From an uncultured Pedobacter sp. (lineage in GTDB: Bacteria; Bacteroidota; Bacteroidia; Sphingobacteriales; Sphingobacteriaceae): a stretch of DNA of 64,000 nt. The position numbers and the translations under genes are program-made. Of the stretch, positions 34,129 to 44,200 are shown one piece after another. The DNA is taken from the NCBI RefSeq assembly GCF_946480185.1, contig NZ_CAMLIG010000020.1:1-64000 (forward strand), given 5' to 3'. Position 1 is the first letter of the stretch, and each line of letters opens with the position of its first letter. A model generated the notes under the pieces. It saw only the letters and a program-made list of their open reading frames with translations, searched no databases and was not told the DNA's origin.

Positions 34129-34261
34129 TATACTAAAGATAGTTTTTTAAAGGAGGAAATCCAATATTAATATTGTTTGATGACAGATTGCGATTTTCTA
34201 GAAAACCGTTTAAAATTTATTTAATAATGTTATTAATAAAGGGTCTTCGTTATGTAAATCC

Positions 34262-34352
34262 GCTTGCTGGAAGAGAGAAATCTCATTTTAAATTCTGCAT
34301 TTTGGGCGACAATCTTGCGTGTGAGATGTCTCGTTGCCTCGACATGACGACG
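34262..34352. repeat. Dispersed palindromic repeat, copy 4
   Basis: GAGAAATCTCAT (near 34275) and GTGAGATGTCTCGTTGCCTC followed by GACATGACG share the inner and outer arms of copy 1 in opposite orientation. The unit lies in the 280-bp gap between upp and the deacetylase-like gene; nothing else is seen in that gap. Confidence 0.65.
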
Positions 34353-34411
34353 GTTCTCGCTCAATCTTTAAAAGATTTTACAATACAAATTTAAACAGCT
34401 TCTAAGAACAC

Positions 34412-35668
34412 CTAAGTGCCAGCGCCTAAGGCTAACATTTGCTCGTAAACCACTTTCCAGTTTTTCCATAGGCCAAAATCATTGACGGATTCATTATGCC
34501 ATAAACTGATGAAAGTGCCGTTAACCGCTTTAACTTGGTTCATCAGCTCAGTAATAAATTGTAAAGCTTCTTCTGGCTGTAAAGCCATATACTTCCGTAA
34601 GGTTTGGTCCATTACAGTTGTTGGATACAGCAATAAATCTGTACGTTTTCCCAGTTTTAAATCGTACCAAAAAAATGGCGTACAGGTGCTTGCCCTAAAA
34701 CCGCCAACATCGGCGAAAGCCAAAGTATAATCTGCTTTTATTCCAATCTCAACCAAAGCCCGATAAGTTTCGGGCAAACGCAACATTAAATAATGCTGAC
34801 GGCTGATGGTTATTTCCTTGTCAGAAATTTTTGCTAATTTCTCTTTTTCTTCCGCTACTGCGTCCGGATTTAAGGCGGAGAAATAGGAGGGATGAATACC
34901 GATTTGATGGGTTTTTACAGCTTGTTGAATTACTGATTGGTATAACTTGTTTTTAGCACCTGGAGAAATATCATTTGCGTGTTTAGTGCCCACCAAGAAA
35001 AAGTAAATGGTTTTTAAATTATATTTTTTGTCCCAAACTGCAACTTGTGGGTAAACATCAAAAGGATCTTTTTTAAATCCACCTAAAATAAACTTTGCCA
35101 GTTTTTTAACCAATCCTTCGTTTCTAAAGTAAAAAGGGCGGTCAATATCTAAAGTGGGGATATATTTAAACTCCCGCTTTTTAATCTCAAAATCTGGAAA
35201 ATATTTTTTAATTATTTCTGAGATCTCATAAGCCCATTCATCAATTAACGGACGTTGAAGAAATCCATTTTTAAATGCTAAAGATTGCTTCGCTTCAAAA
35301 CGTAAATGTTCGTCCCTTTCTGCGGAAACATATTCCTCGTATCGGGATAAAAAATAGAAACTTGCGGCAAAAACATCGAAACCTAAAACAGAACTGTCCA
35401 CAGCAAACGGAATTTTTAGTCCGTCCCAATCGGCGAAAGCCAAATTTTGATGCTGAATGCTTTCTTCATCAATAAAGGGATGCTTTCTGAAACATAAATA
35501 ATCCGCGATAGCAATATCGCTATATGCGATTTTAGCATTTTGATGAGCTTTAAAAGCTTCTAAATCATGGCAAAATGAAAAATATACTCCCAATATATTC
35601 CCGAAAATCTGTTCGAAAACATAGGTAATTCTGGGGTTTAATTTCTCGGTGTAAATTAGTAAAGCCAT
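34412..35668 (-). CDS. Polysaccharide deacetylase-like protein (DUF7033 type)
   Basis: The protein has 418 residues from the ATG at 35668 (MALLIYTEK); an earlier in-frame ATG is six codons upstream. The N-terminal 150 residues match a region seen only in Bacteroidota proteins of this type. The C-terminal part is NodB-like: YIPTLDIDRPFYF has the metal-binding Asp pair, IGIHPSYFS replaces the HxxxxH pattern with a single clear His, and FADVGGFRASTCTPFFWYDL carries the conserved Arg. Role: probably modification of an envelope or capsule polysaccharide. It is divergent from uvrB. Confidence 0.75.
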   Translation of the reverse strand: MALLIYTEKLNPRITYVFEQIFGNILGVYFSFCHDLEAFKAHQNAKIAYSDIAIADYLCFRKHPFIDEESIQHQNLAFADWDGLKIPFAVDSSVLGFDVFAASFYFLSRYEEYVSAERDEHLRFEAKQSLAFKNGFLQRPLIDEWAYEISEIIKKYFPDFEIKKREFKYIPTLDIDRPFYFRNEGLVKKLAKFILGGFKKDPFDVYPQVAVWDKKYNLKTIYFFLVGTKHANDISPGAKNKLYQSVIQQAVKTHQIGIHPSYFSALNPDAVAEEKEKLAKISDKEITISRQHYLMLRLPETYRALVEIGIKADYTLAFADVGGFRASTCTPFFWYDLKLGKRTDLLLYPTTVMDQTLRKYMALQPEEALQFITELMNQVKAVNGTFISLWHNESVNDFGLWKNWKVVYEQMLALGAGT

Positions 35669-35734
35669 CAAAAAGTAAAAATGCAATTATAAACCGAACA
35701 TCAATAAACCAAATCGCATAAAATTCAGTTTATG

Positions 35735-35759
35735 TATAAGAACAGTCGATGTTCTTATA
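35735..35759. promoter_or_regulatory. Inverted repeat operator-like site before uvrB
   Basis: TATAAGAAC and GTTCTTATA are perfect 9-bp arms separated by 7 bp. The GAAC/GTTC ends recall SOS-type operators, but the spacing differs from the B. subtilis LexA box. It may also be a divergent control site for the deacetylase-like gene. Confidence 0.5.
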
Positions 35760-35772
35760 AGGTTTGATGATG

Positions 35773-35805
35773 AGGGATTTATCTGAAAAGGTAAATCCCT
35801 TTTTA
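35773..35805 (+). terminator. uvrB: Terminator-like hairpin in the uvrB leader
   Basis: AGGGATTTA and TAAATCCCT pair over 9 bp with a 10-nt loop, followed by TTTTTATTTC. It points toward uvrB and lies between the inverted repeat and the gene, so it could act as an attenuator. The sequence TATCTTTG at 35818-35825 matches the Bacteroidota -7 consensus (TAnnTTTG), although a promoter there would give a near-leaderless uvrB. Confidence 0.6.
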
Positions 35806-35829
35806 TTTCTTAATATTTATCTTTGAAAA

Positions 35830-37863
35830 ATGGATTTTAAAATCAACTCCCACTACAAACCTACCGGCGACCAACCCACAGCTATTAAACAATTAGTTGC
35901 CGGGGTACAGGCGGGCGAAAATTACCAGACTTTATTGGGCGTAACCGGTTCGGGGAAAACTTTTACAGTGGCCAATGTGATTGAGCAAACCCAAAAACCG
36001 ACCTTGATTTTAAGCCATAACAAAACTTTGGCGGCACAGCTTTACGGCGAATTCAAGCAGTTTTTTCCGGACAATGCGGTCAATTATTTTGTTTCTTATT
36101 ATGATTATTACCAGCCCGAAGCCTTTTTACCAACCACCAATACTTACATAGAAAAGGATCTGCAGATTAACGAAGAGATAGAGAAATTACGTCTGAGAAC
36201 CACTTCTTCATTAATGAGCGGCAGGCGAGATGTAATTGTGGTTTCCTCCATTTCCTGCATTTATGGTATGGGTAATCCCGAGGATTTCTCCAATTCGGTT
36301 TTCCGTTTTGGAGTGGGAACCCGAATTAGCAGAAACGCTTTTTTACACCGTTTGGTAGAGATTTTATACTCGCGGACCACCGCCGATTTCAAACGCGGAA
36401 CTTTTAGGGTAAAAGGCGATACGGTGGATATTTACCCAGCTTATTTGGATTTGGCTTACCGCATTTCTTTTTTTGGTGACGATATTGAAGAAATGACGGT
36501 GATTGATCCTGCAAGTGGGAAAACCATTGAGAAAATGGACCAAGTGGCTATATTTCCGGCCAATCTTTTTGTAACTCCTAGGGATAGATTTACCAGCGTT
36601 TTGCACCAAATTGGCGAGGATATGGTGGATAGGAAAAACCAACTGGAACGAGACGGCAGATTTTTGGAAGCCAAACGTTTGGAAGAACGGACCAATTACG
36701 ATATGGAAATGATGCGTGAGCTGGGTTATTGTTCGGGTATTGAGAATTATTCGCGTTATTTTGATAACCGTAAACCTGGTGCAAGACCTTTCTGTTTACT
36801 GGATTATTTTCCGGATGATTACCTGATGGTGATTGACGAAAGCCATGTTACCGTTCCGCAGATTAGAGCGATGTACGGTGGTGACAGATCTCGGAAATTG
36901 TCTTTGGTTGAATATGGTTTCCGCTTGCCTGCCGCTTTGGATAACCGTCCGCTTAATTTTACTGAGTTTGAAAGTTTAGCCCCGCAAACCATTTATGTGA
37001 GCGCTACGCCAGGCGATTACGAGCTTGAAAAAACGGAAGGTGTTTTTGTGGAGCAGGTAATCCGCCCGACAGGTTTGTTGGATCCGTTGATTGAAATTAG
37101 ACCAGTTGGCAATCAGGTTGATGATTTGTTGGACGAGATTGACAAAACCATAAAAATGGGCGACCGTGTTTTGGTGACCACATTGACCAAACGGATGGCC
37201 GAGGAATTGGCGAAATATATGGACCGGCTTAATATCAAAGCCCGTTACATCCACTCGGAAATTAAGACTTTGGAACGTGTGGAGATTTTGCGTGGTTTGC
37301 GTTTAGGCGAGTTTGATGTGTTGATTGGGATTAACCTATTGAGGGAAGGTTTGGATTTGCCCGAGGTTTCTTTGGTGGCCATTTTAGATGCTGATAAAGA
37401 AGGTTTTTTACGTTCAGAACGTTCATTAATTCAAACCATTGGAAGGGCGGCAAGGAATGATAGAGGCCGGGTAATTATGTATGCCGATAAAATTACGGAC
37501 TCCATGCGGATTACGATGGAAGAAACTGATCGAAGGAGAGAAAAGCAGATTTTGTATAATGAGGAACATGGTATTGTGCCAAAAACTGTAGGAAAATCAA
37601 GAGAAGCCATTATTGAACAGACTTCTGTGATGGACTTTAAAGGGGGCGTTCAGCAGATTTACACGGAGGACAATGCCGAAGTCACTTTAGCAGCAGATCC
37701 AATTGTGCAATACATGACCAAGCCACAGTTGAAAAAATCTTTGGAAAACACCAAAAGAGATATGCAAACTGCTGCAAAAGAATTGAACTTCTTACTGGCG
37801 GCAAAACTTAGGGATGAGATGTATGCGCTCGAAAAAATGTACGAAGAAAAATTTGGAGCGTAA
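35830..37863 (+). CDS. uvrB: Excinuclease ABC subunit B
   Basis: The protein has 677 residues, normal for UvrB. Walker A GVTGSGKT is at 37-44, the DNA-inserting beta-hairpin YYDYYQPEAF near 95, the DExx box VIDESH near 335, motif VI QTIGRAARN near 540, and a C-terminal UVR motif (LKKSLENTKRDMQTAAKELN) that binds UvrC. It verifies damage in nucleotide excision repair after UvrA loading. No other uvr gene is in the window. The upstream palindrome and hairpin suggest damage control of expression. Confidence 0.99.
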   Translation: MDFKINSHYKPTGDQPTAIKQLVAGVQAGENYQTLLGVTGSGKTFTVANVIEQTQKPTLILSHNKTLAAQLYGEFKQFFPDNAVNYFVSYYDYYQPEAFLPTTNTYIEKDLQINEEIEKLRLRTTSSLMSGRRDVIVVSSISCIYGMGNPEDFSNSVFRFGVGTRISRNAFLHRLVEILYSRTTADFKRGTFRVKGDTVDIYPAYLDLAYRISFFGDDIEEMTVIDPASGKTIEKMDQVAIFPANLFVTPRDRFTSVLHQIGEDMVDRKNQLERDGRFLEAKRLEERTNYDMEMMRELGYCSGIENYSRYFDNRKPGARPFCLLDYFPDDYLMVIDESHVTVPQIRAMYGGDRSRKLSLVEYGFRLPAALDNRPLNFTEFESLAPQTIYVSATPGDYELEKTEGVFVEQVIRPTGLLDPLIEIRPVGNQVDDLLDEIDKTIKMGDRVLVTTLTKRMAEELAKYMDRLNIKARYIHSEIKTLERVEILRGLRLGEFDVLIGINLLREGLDLPEVSLVAILDADKEGFLRSERSLIQTIGRAARNDRGRVIMYADKITDSMRITMEETDRRREKQILYNEEHGIVPKTVGKSREAIIEQTSVMDFKGGVQQIYTEDNAEVTLAADPIVQYMTKPQLKKSLENTKRDMQTAAKELNFLLAAKLRDEMYALEKMYEEKFGA

Positions 37864-37915
37864 CATTACGCAAGAATTATAGTCAAATTGCGTTAAAGAA
37901 TTATATTTGTAAAAC

Positions 37916-38194
37916 ATGGCACTATTACGATTTTTAATTATAGCAATCTGTGTTATTTATTTAATAAAGGCACTCGCTCGTATTTTTCTACCGTTTTTGT
38001 TTAAAACGGTAGTGAACAATATGCAGGAAAAAATGAATAACCAGCAAGAAGCTTATCAAAAATATAACGGGACTTCCCAAAAACCCGAGGGCACTATTTC
38101 TGTAGATTACGTTCCGCCCACAAAACCTCATACACAAGTTAAGCTAGATAGTGCTGGGGAATTTGTTGACTACGAAGAGGTTAAGGGGGAGTAA
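37916..38194 (+). CDS. DUF4834 family membrane-anchored protein
   Basis: The protein has 92 residues. One hydrophobic segment (LLRFLIIAICVIYLIKALAR) lies at about 3-22, then an IFLPFLFKTVV stretch and a soluble tail with Gln/Asn-rich and VDYEEVK segments. The length and plan match DUF4834, a short Bacteroidota family of unknown function. It follows uvrB by 52 bp on the same strand and may be co-transcribed. Confidence 0.85.
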   Translation: MALLRFLIIAICVIYLIKALARIFLPFLFKTVVNNMQEKMNNQQEAYQKYNGTSQKPEGTISVDYVPPTKPHTQVKLDSAGEFVDYEEVKGE

Positions 38195-38301
38195 GGGGTT
38201 TAACTGGTCCGGATGTTAAGCGAAGCGCATCTCGAACATTTATTAGTGCGGATTTAAAATATAATTTATTTCCAAAATGAATTATAGTCTATTACATTTT
38301 T

Positions 38302-38658
38302 TTAAACCTCATGCAAAAATACCTCAGCTGGAAGGCTGAAATAGGTTTTTAATTTCTGAGCCATTTTTAAGGTAATTTCTCTTTTCCCAGAAAGAATAGC
38401 AGAAACGTGTCCCTTACTTCCAATTATCTCTTCTAAATCTTTTGCTTTAACACCCATTTCTTGCATTTTATACTTGATAACTTCTAAAGTGTTAATCTCT
38501 GGAAGTTGATAATGGTTTTCGTCATAATCTTTTATCAAAACCATCAATAGTTCTAGCTCGTCACTTTCTGGTGTGTTAGGCTCCGCATGAAATATTTCCA
38601 TCAATCTCAATGAAGCATTTTGGTAATCTTCTTCTGTTTTTAATACTTTCCATTTCAT
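38302..38658 (-). CDS. higA: HigA-type antitoxin (HTH)
   Basis: The protein has 118 residues. The C-terminal half is a Xre-type HTH: LEVIKYKMQEMGVKAKDLEE, then IGSKGHVSAILSGKREIT, then LKMAQKLKTYFSLPAEVFL. The N-terminal half (TPESDELELLMVLIKDYDEN) is the usual HigA extension. It is the second gene of a toxin-first pair, with 2 bp between the two. It should bind the toxin and repress the operon. Confidence 0.93.
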   Translation of the reverse strand: MKWKVLKTEEDYQNASLRLMEIFHAEPNTPESDELELLMVLIKDYDENHYQLPEINTLEVIKYKMQEMGVKAKDLEEIIGSKGHVSAILSGKREITLKMAQKLKTYFSLPAEVFLHEV

Positions 38659-38660
38659 AG

Positions 38661-38990
38661 CTAGATATTTTTACTGGTTAATATTGAGGTGTCGAATGGA
38701 ACAGTCTCCACATTAATTTTATCATACTCTTTATGCGTTCCAAACCAAATAACATAACAAGCAGTTTGTAGAAAATTTATTGATACAACTAATCGGAAAT
38801 CGTTTCCCTTTATATTAAAAACTACTCTGTTATTATTTACTACGCTTGCATTTCTGTAAACACTTTTAAGTTCGTTAAAAGTTCTAAAATCAGTTTTGGA
38901 AAACTCATTGTACCAAACCAATAATTGGTTTTCGGCTATTGGATATTTTTTAAGGTAATATAAAATAGTCCTACGTACAAGGATTTTCAT
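38661..38990 (-). CDS. higB: HigB-type mRNA interferase toxin
   Basis: The protein has 109 residues from the ATG at 38990 (MKILVRRTIL), chosen because it fits the family; the frame extends 16 codons further. RelE-fold features are seen: VVFNIKGNDFRLVVSINF and VIWFGTHKEYDKI, which carries the His/Tyr/Lys of HigB toxins. It should cleave mRNA on the ribosome. The pair is encoded in the toxin-antitoxin order typical of HigBA. Confidence 0.93.
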   Translation of the reverse strand: MKILVRRTILYYLKKYPIAENQLLVWYNEFSKTDFRTFNELKSVYRNASVVNNNRVVFNIKGNDFRLVVSINFLQTACYVIWFGTHKEYDKINVETVPFDTSILTSKNI

Positions 38991-39324
38991 ACAACAAACG
39001 TAATTAAATGTTTTCAATTTGCAAACTAATTTCAGCAATTGTTAACGTTTTCGGAAGCTGAATTCTTTAGGAAAAGATTGACACTTAAATAATATGCTTT
39101 TGATTGTATAGCTTTATGTCATTTCAGATTCTATCGCTACACTGAAACGAAATCAGCTGGCAAAAGAATTAAGTACAGAGCTAGAGTAATAAAGGAGCTA
39201 AGTTTAGACAAGAAGCTTGTATCCGAGTTTTAAACTGCTTCTTTAACAGACCTTCGATAATGTAAATCAAAATTGTTTTAGATATTTGATTCAGATTTTA
39301 ATAAACCAAAAGCCAAAAAACCAG

Positions 39325-39945
39325 ATGAAAAAATATTGGGTATTAATCGCATTGTTCTTTATAGGGCTTTTTATCTCCGCGATAAACCCGCATGATTATT
39401 TCACTTGGTTATTAGAGGTTTTTCCAGCTATTTTAGGATTGCTGATTCTAACTTTCACATTTAAAAATTTCCGATTTACCTACCTAACCTATATTTTCAT
39501 ATTAGTGCATTGTTATATTTTGTTCATCGGCGGGCATTATACCTACGCAAAAGTTCCTCTTTTTGAATGGATTAAAGAAGCATTTGATCAAAGTAGAAAT
39601 AACTATGATAAAGTTGGACATTTTATACAGGGCTTTGTGCCTGCAATGATTGCCAGAGAATTATATATTGGGAAACAGGTTGTTAAAAAAGGAGCTTGGT
39701 TGTCGTTTTTAACGGTATGTACCTGCGTTACGGTGAGTGTGCTTTATGAGTTTTTAGAATGGTCTGTAGCTATAGCCTCAGGAGAATCTGCCGAATCATT
39801 TCTTGGAACACAGGGTTACGTTTGGGATACACAATCTGACATGTTATACGCTTTGATTGGTGCACTGTGTATGGTTATATTTATGTCGAAGATACAGGAC
39901 AGGCAGTTGTTGAAAAATGGAAATTACAGTTATTTAGCTGGTTAG
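39325..39945 (+). CDS. DUF2238 (YjdF-like) inner-membrane protein
   Basis: The protein has 206 residues from the ATG at 39325 (MKKYWVLIALFFI); the frame starts 13 codons earlier. Six hydrophobic segments are seen. Conserved family positions include FIGGHYTYAKVPLFEW, NNYDKVGHFIQGFVPAM and LYEFLEW, with several buried His and Asp/Glu residues. The role of the family is not known. It is unlinked to neighbours. Confidence 0.85.
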   Translation: MKKYWVLIALFFIGLFISAINPHDYFTWLLEVFPAILGLLILTFTFKNFRFTYLTYIFILVHCYILFIGGHYTYAKVPLFEWIKEAFDQSRNNYDKVGHFIQGFVPAMIARELYIGKQVVKKGAWLSFLTVCTCVTVSVLYEFLEWSVAIASGESAESFLGTQGYVWDTQSDMLYALIGALCMVIFMSKIQDRQLLKNGNYSYLAG

Positions 39946-40375
39946 CTGTTTATTTAGGAATGTTCAAAGGTTTAAGAAGAACTGCTTCCTCGCTCCAACT
40001 CTATCTACTTTTTAACTTCCAGAAACCCATTGATAAAACTTCGCTGAGCCCGTTATAAATTAAAATCCAATAGAAAATACTTTTCTCGTAAATTAGCATC
40101 CTAAAAATCGCAAAGGTGCCACTTCTTTTCTCTTACGGAACTCTTTTTGCTTCCGGGAAGATTGGCTTTATTTATATTGAGAAATAATACTTTCATTTTT
40201 CTTTGACGCAAAGCCAAGTATATATTTCAGAAACCTATCTAAATAATCTTAATCTTTGCAAACAAAAACCGCGTAGTTGGTGTTCTGAAAAAATCAATTA
40301 AGGTCAAACTTGTTTGATATCGCGGATAAACCGCATTGAGCTATTAATAAAAGGCTCTTTCGTTACAGGAATTAA
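39946..40375. other. Intergenic region before the pseudogene
   Basis: About 430 bp with no gene that can be supported; short frames lack family features. AT-rich, with no clear repeat or RNA seen. Confidence 0.5.
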
Positions 40376-41153
40376 ATGTCAAAATTACCTAAGGAGTTTA
40401 AGTTTATTGATTTATCAGATTACGGACGGACGCCTGGTCGGTAGATTGCCACGTCACTAGCGCATACAAGTGTAACCCCCATCGGCGTAACTACGCTGTT
40501 TATTGGCAATTGTGGCCATGCTGTATCATCAGTTTGCTTTAGCTGCATTTTTTCTGGTTCTTAAATCTACACTTGACGCTGCAGACGGTGAGCTTTCGCG
40601 ATTAAAAAATACGCCATCATACACCGGAAGGTATTACGATTCTATTTCTGATATCATTTTAAACTTCCTTTTTCTGTTGACTTTTTGGCACCTAACTGAT
40701 GGGCCAATCCTTTACGCTTTTTTTGCGTTCATTAGTATCCAATTGCAAGGAATGGTGTATAATTACTTTTACGTTATCCTGCGAAATAGTGTGAATGGCG
40801 ATTCAACCAGCCGGATTTTTGAAGATCAAATTCCCGTTGCGCTAAAAGGCGAAAAGCAAAGCACAGTTAACCGCCTGCGCAAGATCTATCATTTACTTTA
40901 TCGCGTTTTTGATGTAGTAATTTACCGGATGGATAAAGATGCGGTAAATAGTAAACCTTTTCCTAAATGGTTTATGACAATGATTTCGCTTTATGGATTA
41001 GGTTTTCAGCTACTTTTTATGGCGATGATGCTTTTGTTTAATTTGCAGAACTACGTTATCCCTTTCTTTATCACTTATTCTTTTCTGATTTTTCTTTTTA
41101 TTGGAATCCGGAGATTTTTTTTAGCCAGAACACTAACTGCAAAAGAAGGTTAA
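40376..41153 (+). pseudogene. Broken CDP-alcohol phosphatidyltransferase, paralogue of the gene at 9743
   Basis: From ATG 40376 the frame reads MSKLPKEFKFIDLSDYGRTP, matching the intact paralogue MSKLPKRYRFIDLSDYGRLP. At codon 23 the paralogue's Trp (TGG) is TAG (40442-40444). Near 40500 about 14 bases are missing compared with the paralogue, shifting the frame. From there the rest is open to 41153 and keeps the full motif (DAADGELSRLKN ... GRYYDSISD). Two independent lesions indicate real decay of the N-terminus, though a shortened protein from the TTG at 40503 or ATG at 40518 cannot be ruled out. Confidence 0.85.
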
Positions 41154-41224
41154 ATAATCATAAACGTCTTCTTTTGGTTTTGTGTAAGAATTTTAAAAAA
41201 TAATTGCTTCTTGTAGTTATATAA

Positions 41225-41258
41225 AAAAGTCCTCGAAGATTATTCTTCGAGGACTTTT
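41225..41258. terminator. Bidirectional terminator
   Basis: AAAAGTCCTCGAAG and CTTCGAGGACTTTT pair over 14 bp with a 6-nt loop, between the convergent pseudogene and the large fusion gene. Confidence 0.93.
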
Positions 41259-41274
41259 AAATGAAGTTAAAATG

Positions 41275-44200
41275 CTACTGGTTGGCTTTTACGTTTCCTG
41301 TACGGGTTAACGCGCCCCAGCCACTGATTTCTCCTTTTATAGCCTTTCTTATCGATTTAAATAGCACATAGTACATTAACTGGCGCCAAATAAAACGTTG
41401 TGGAATGATATAAAGTAGTTTTCTAAGCGGTTCTTTCTCGATTTTAAAAGCAAAACACGCGAAGATTAAATCTACCACCACAAAAATGGCATAATAAAAT
41501 ATCATTAACCCAAAACTGGTTTTTAAAGAGAAAGTACTTGCCAATGCAGCAAGGTTTAGCGCTCCTAAGTCAATTAAATTCCATATACCGCTAATTAATG
41601 CACCAAACATAAATAAATCTGCCAATGGTGCAAATAGTGGCAATATGATTTGAAATATGAGGATATTTGGCATCCCAATCATTCCAAAATAGCCGTATTT
41701 TTTATTGAATAAAGCGTCTTTGTTTTTCCAGAAGCTTTGCATAACGCCATAACTCCATCTAAATCGTTGCTTTAAAAACATATCAAATGTTTCTGGAGCT
41801 TCTGTATAAGCCATCGCTGTGGTACAGTTTTTAACAATGTAACCCGCTTTTAAAATGCGCATCGTTAAATCGCAATCTTCTGCCAAAGTATCACTGGTAA
41901 AACCTCCAACATGTTGAACAACTTCTTTTCTGAAAGCGCCAATAGCACCCGGGATTACGGTGATGCTATTTAAAACTTCAAAAGCCCGGCGGTCCATATT
42001 TTGGCTAGTGATATACTCAATAGATTGCCATTTGGTCAAGAAATTGGTTTCGTTACCAACTTTAACCGTTCCGGCAATTGCGGCAACATCTTTAAACTCA
42101 AAACCTTGCATTAAGTTTTTTATGGCATCCTTGTTCAGTTGCGTATCTGCATCAATACATACAATAAATTCGTAATTACACAAAGAAATACCATAATTTA
42201 AAGCAGAAGCCTTTCCGCCGTTAACTTTGGTGATAATTTTTACTTTGTCGTTCCCTTTAAAAGCTTCCGTTACAACAGCCAAAGTATTATCTTTTGATCC
42301 GTCATCAATAAAAAGTAATTCTAAACTTGGATAATCTAAAGCCAATAAACTTTCTATGGTTTTTACGGCAGTAACCTCTTCGTTATAAGCAGGAATTAAG
42401 ATGCTTACCGGTGGATAATGTTCAATAATTGACCGAACCGTTCTGTTTTCTATTCTCCGTTTTTTTAACGCTAAAACCGTGATGATAAACAGCCTAAGCA
42501 GTGCTAAAACAATCGATAGCACAAACACATAATAAAGTGCTTTATTGGTGTAAAACAAGGAGCTCACAAATAGTCTGTCGGCTTCTCCAATTAAACCGCT
42601 ATCTGCATCATCGGCTATAGGGGGCATTACCTCATCCTTGGTTTTTCCAAGGATACTGGCTACTGTAGTAAATTGATAGCCGAGTTTTTTGTAATATTCA
42701 ATGATGCGTGGTAAGGCTTTTACAGTTTGCGAACGGTCTCCACCGGCATCATGTAATAAAATAACACTGCCTTTATCATGCTGGGCAATTACGCCATTTA
42801 CAATTTGATCTGCGGTAACGCCAGGTTCCCAGTCATGCGGGTCAATAGACTCCCCTACGTTAATGTAATTCTGCGCCCTACTTTGTGCTACCGGCAATAC
42901 CTCTGCTCTAACCTGTGGTTCTGCATCGGCATTATACGGCGCTCTAAATAAGATGGTGCTTCTGCCGGTAATGCATTCTATTAATTTACGGGTTGCATTC
43001 AGTTCAAAAATCACCCTTGCCTCACTAACTTTTGAAAGATCCGGGTGGAAGAAAGTATGGTTCCCAATTTCATAGCCATCGTCAAAAACTTCTTTAACTA
43101 GGGGAATATTGTTTTGAGCCATTATACCGACCATGAAAAAAGTGCCTGGGACTTTCTCTCTTTTTAAAATAGCTAATATTTGAGGGGTGTAAATTGGATC
43201 AGGCCCATCATCAAAGGTTAATATTACCTTTCTATCTGCATGGCCAAATTTGTTGATTACATATTTTGTAGGTAAGGAAATGTACTGCTGATCAACAATA
43301 GTCTTAGTTACCGAGTCTATTTTTAGGCTAAGTTTGCCTTCTTTTGGCGTGGTTACTAAATCTAATATCTCGCCGTCGCCAGTATAATTTATACGGTCGT
43401 TAAGTTCAACTTTTGAAAGTTCTTCGCCTTTGTAATTCTGCTTATTTAATGCATCAATGGTTAAGTCTCTTTTAAAAAACTTCCAAAGTCGAGGATCTTC
43501 AGAACCTAGTCTCCATAATGCAATACCTCCAACGCCCCAATCATCCGCTTTACGCATAATGTTAAAGTTTGTGGCTGCATCCGTAAAATAAACCTGATGT
43601 TTTACCTTGTGGTTATCTACGTAATCGTAGTGAAGATTAGCAGATTTTGGATCAAAAATCACCTTAGAGTTATACATTTGCGCATTTGATATGGCCGTTT
43701 GGTAAGTCATATTTATACCAACACCGTTTTCTGGCCAGTCAAAACCATAACCTGCAATTGCTAAAATTACTTTTGAACTCGGAATTTCATTACATATCTT
43801 ATCCAGCCTCTCTTCAACCCAGTCCTGGTGCGAAATATCTCCAGGATTACTCAGTTCAGTGTGCTGGTCATAAGCCATTAAAAAGATATAGTCATTATAT
43901 TTTACCAGCTCTTTTACGTTATAATCATCATTATCCGGGCTGATATCCTGCGTAACCAATAAACCGTTTTTATGAAGAGTCTCATAAAGTTGCTTTTGAA
44001 AGGCAATTAAATACTCATCTGTTTGCTCGTTTAGCTCCTCAAAATCTATATTTACACCATCTAGTTTGTACTTTTTTAATTGATAAGTTAGGTTATTGAT
44101 AAAGTGAGTACTATTAGCCTTAGAGTGGATGATCCTACGTACTGCGGCTCCATTCCAGTCACCGTTGATATAATTTTTAACAGATGCGATAACCTTTTTA

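Noticed and set aside
40503..41153. Phosphatidyltransferase-like frame as an intact gene
   Set aside because: The paralogue at 9743 shows that the N-terminal 48 residues are lost to a stop codon and a frameshift; called a pseudogene.
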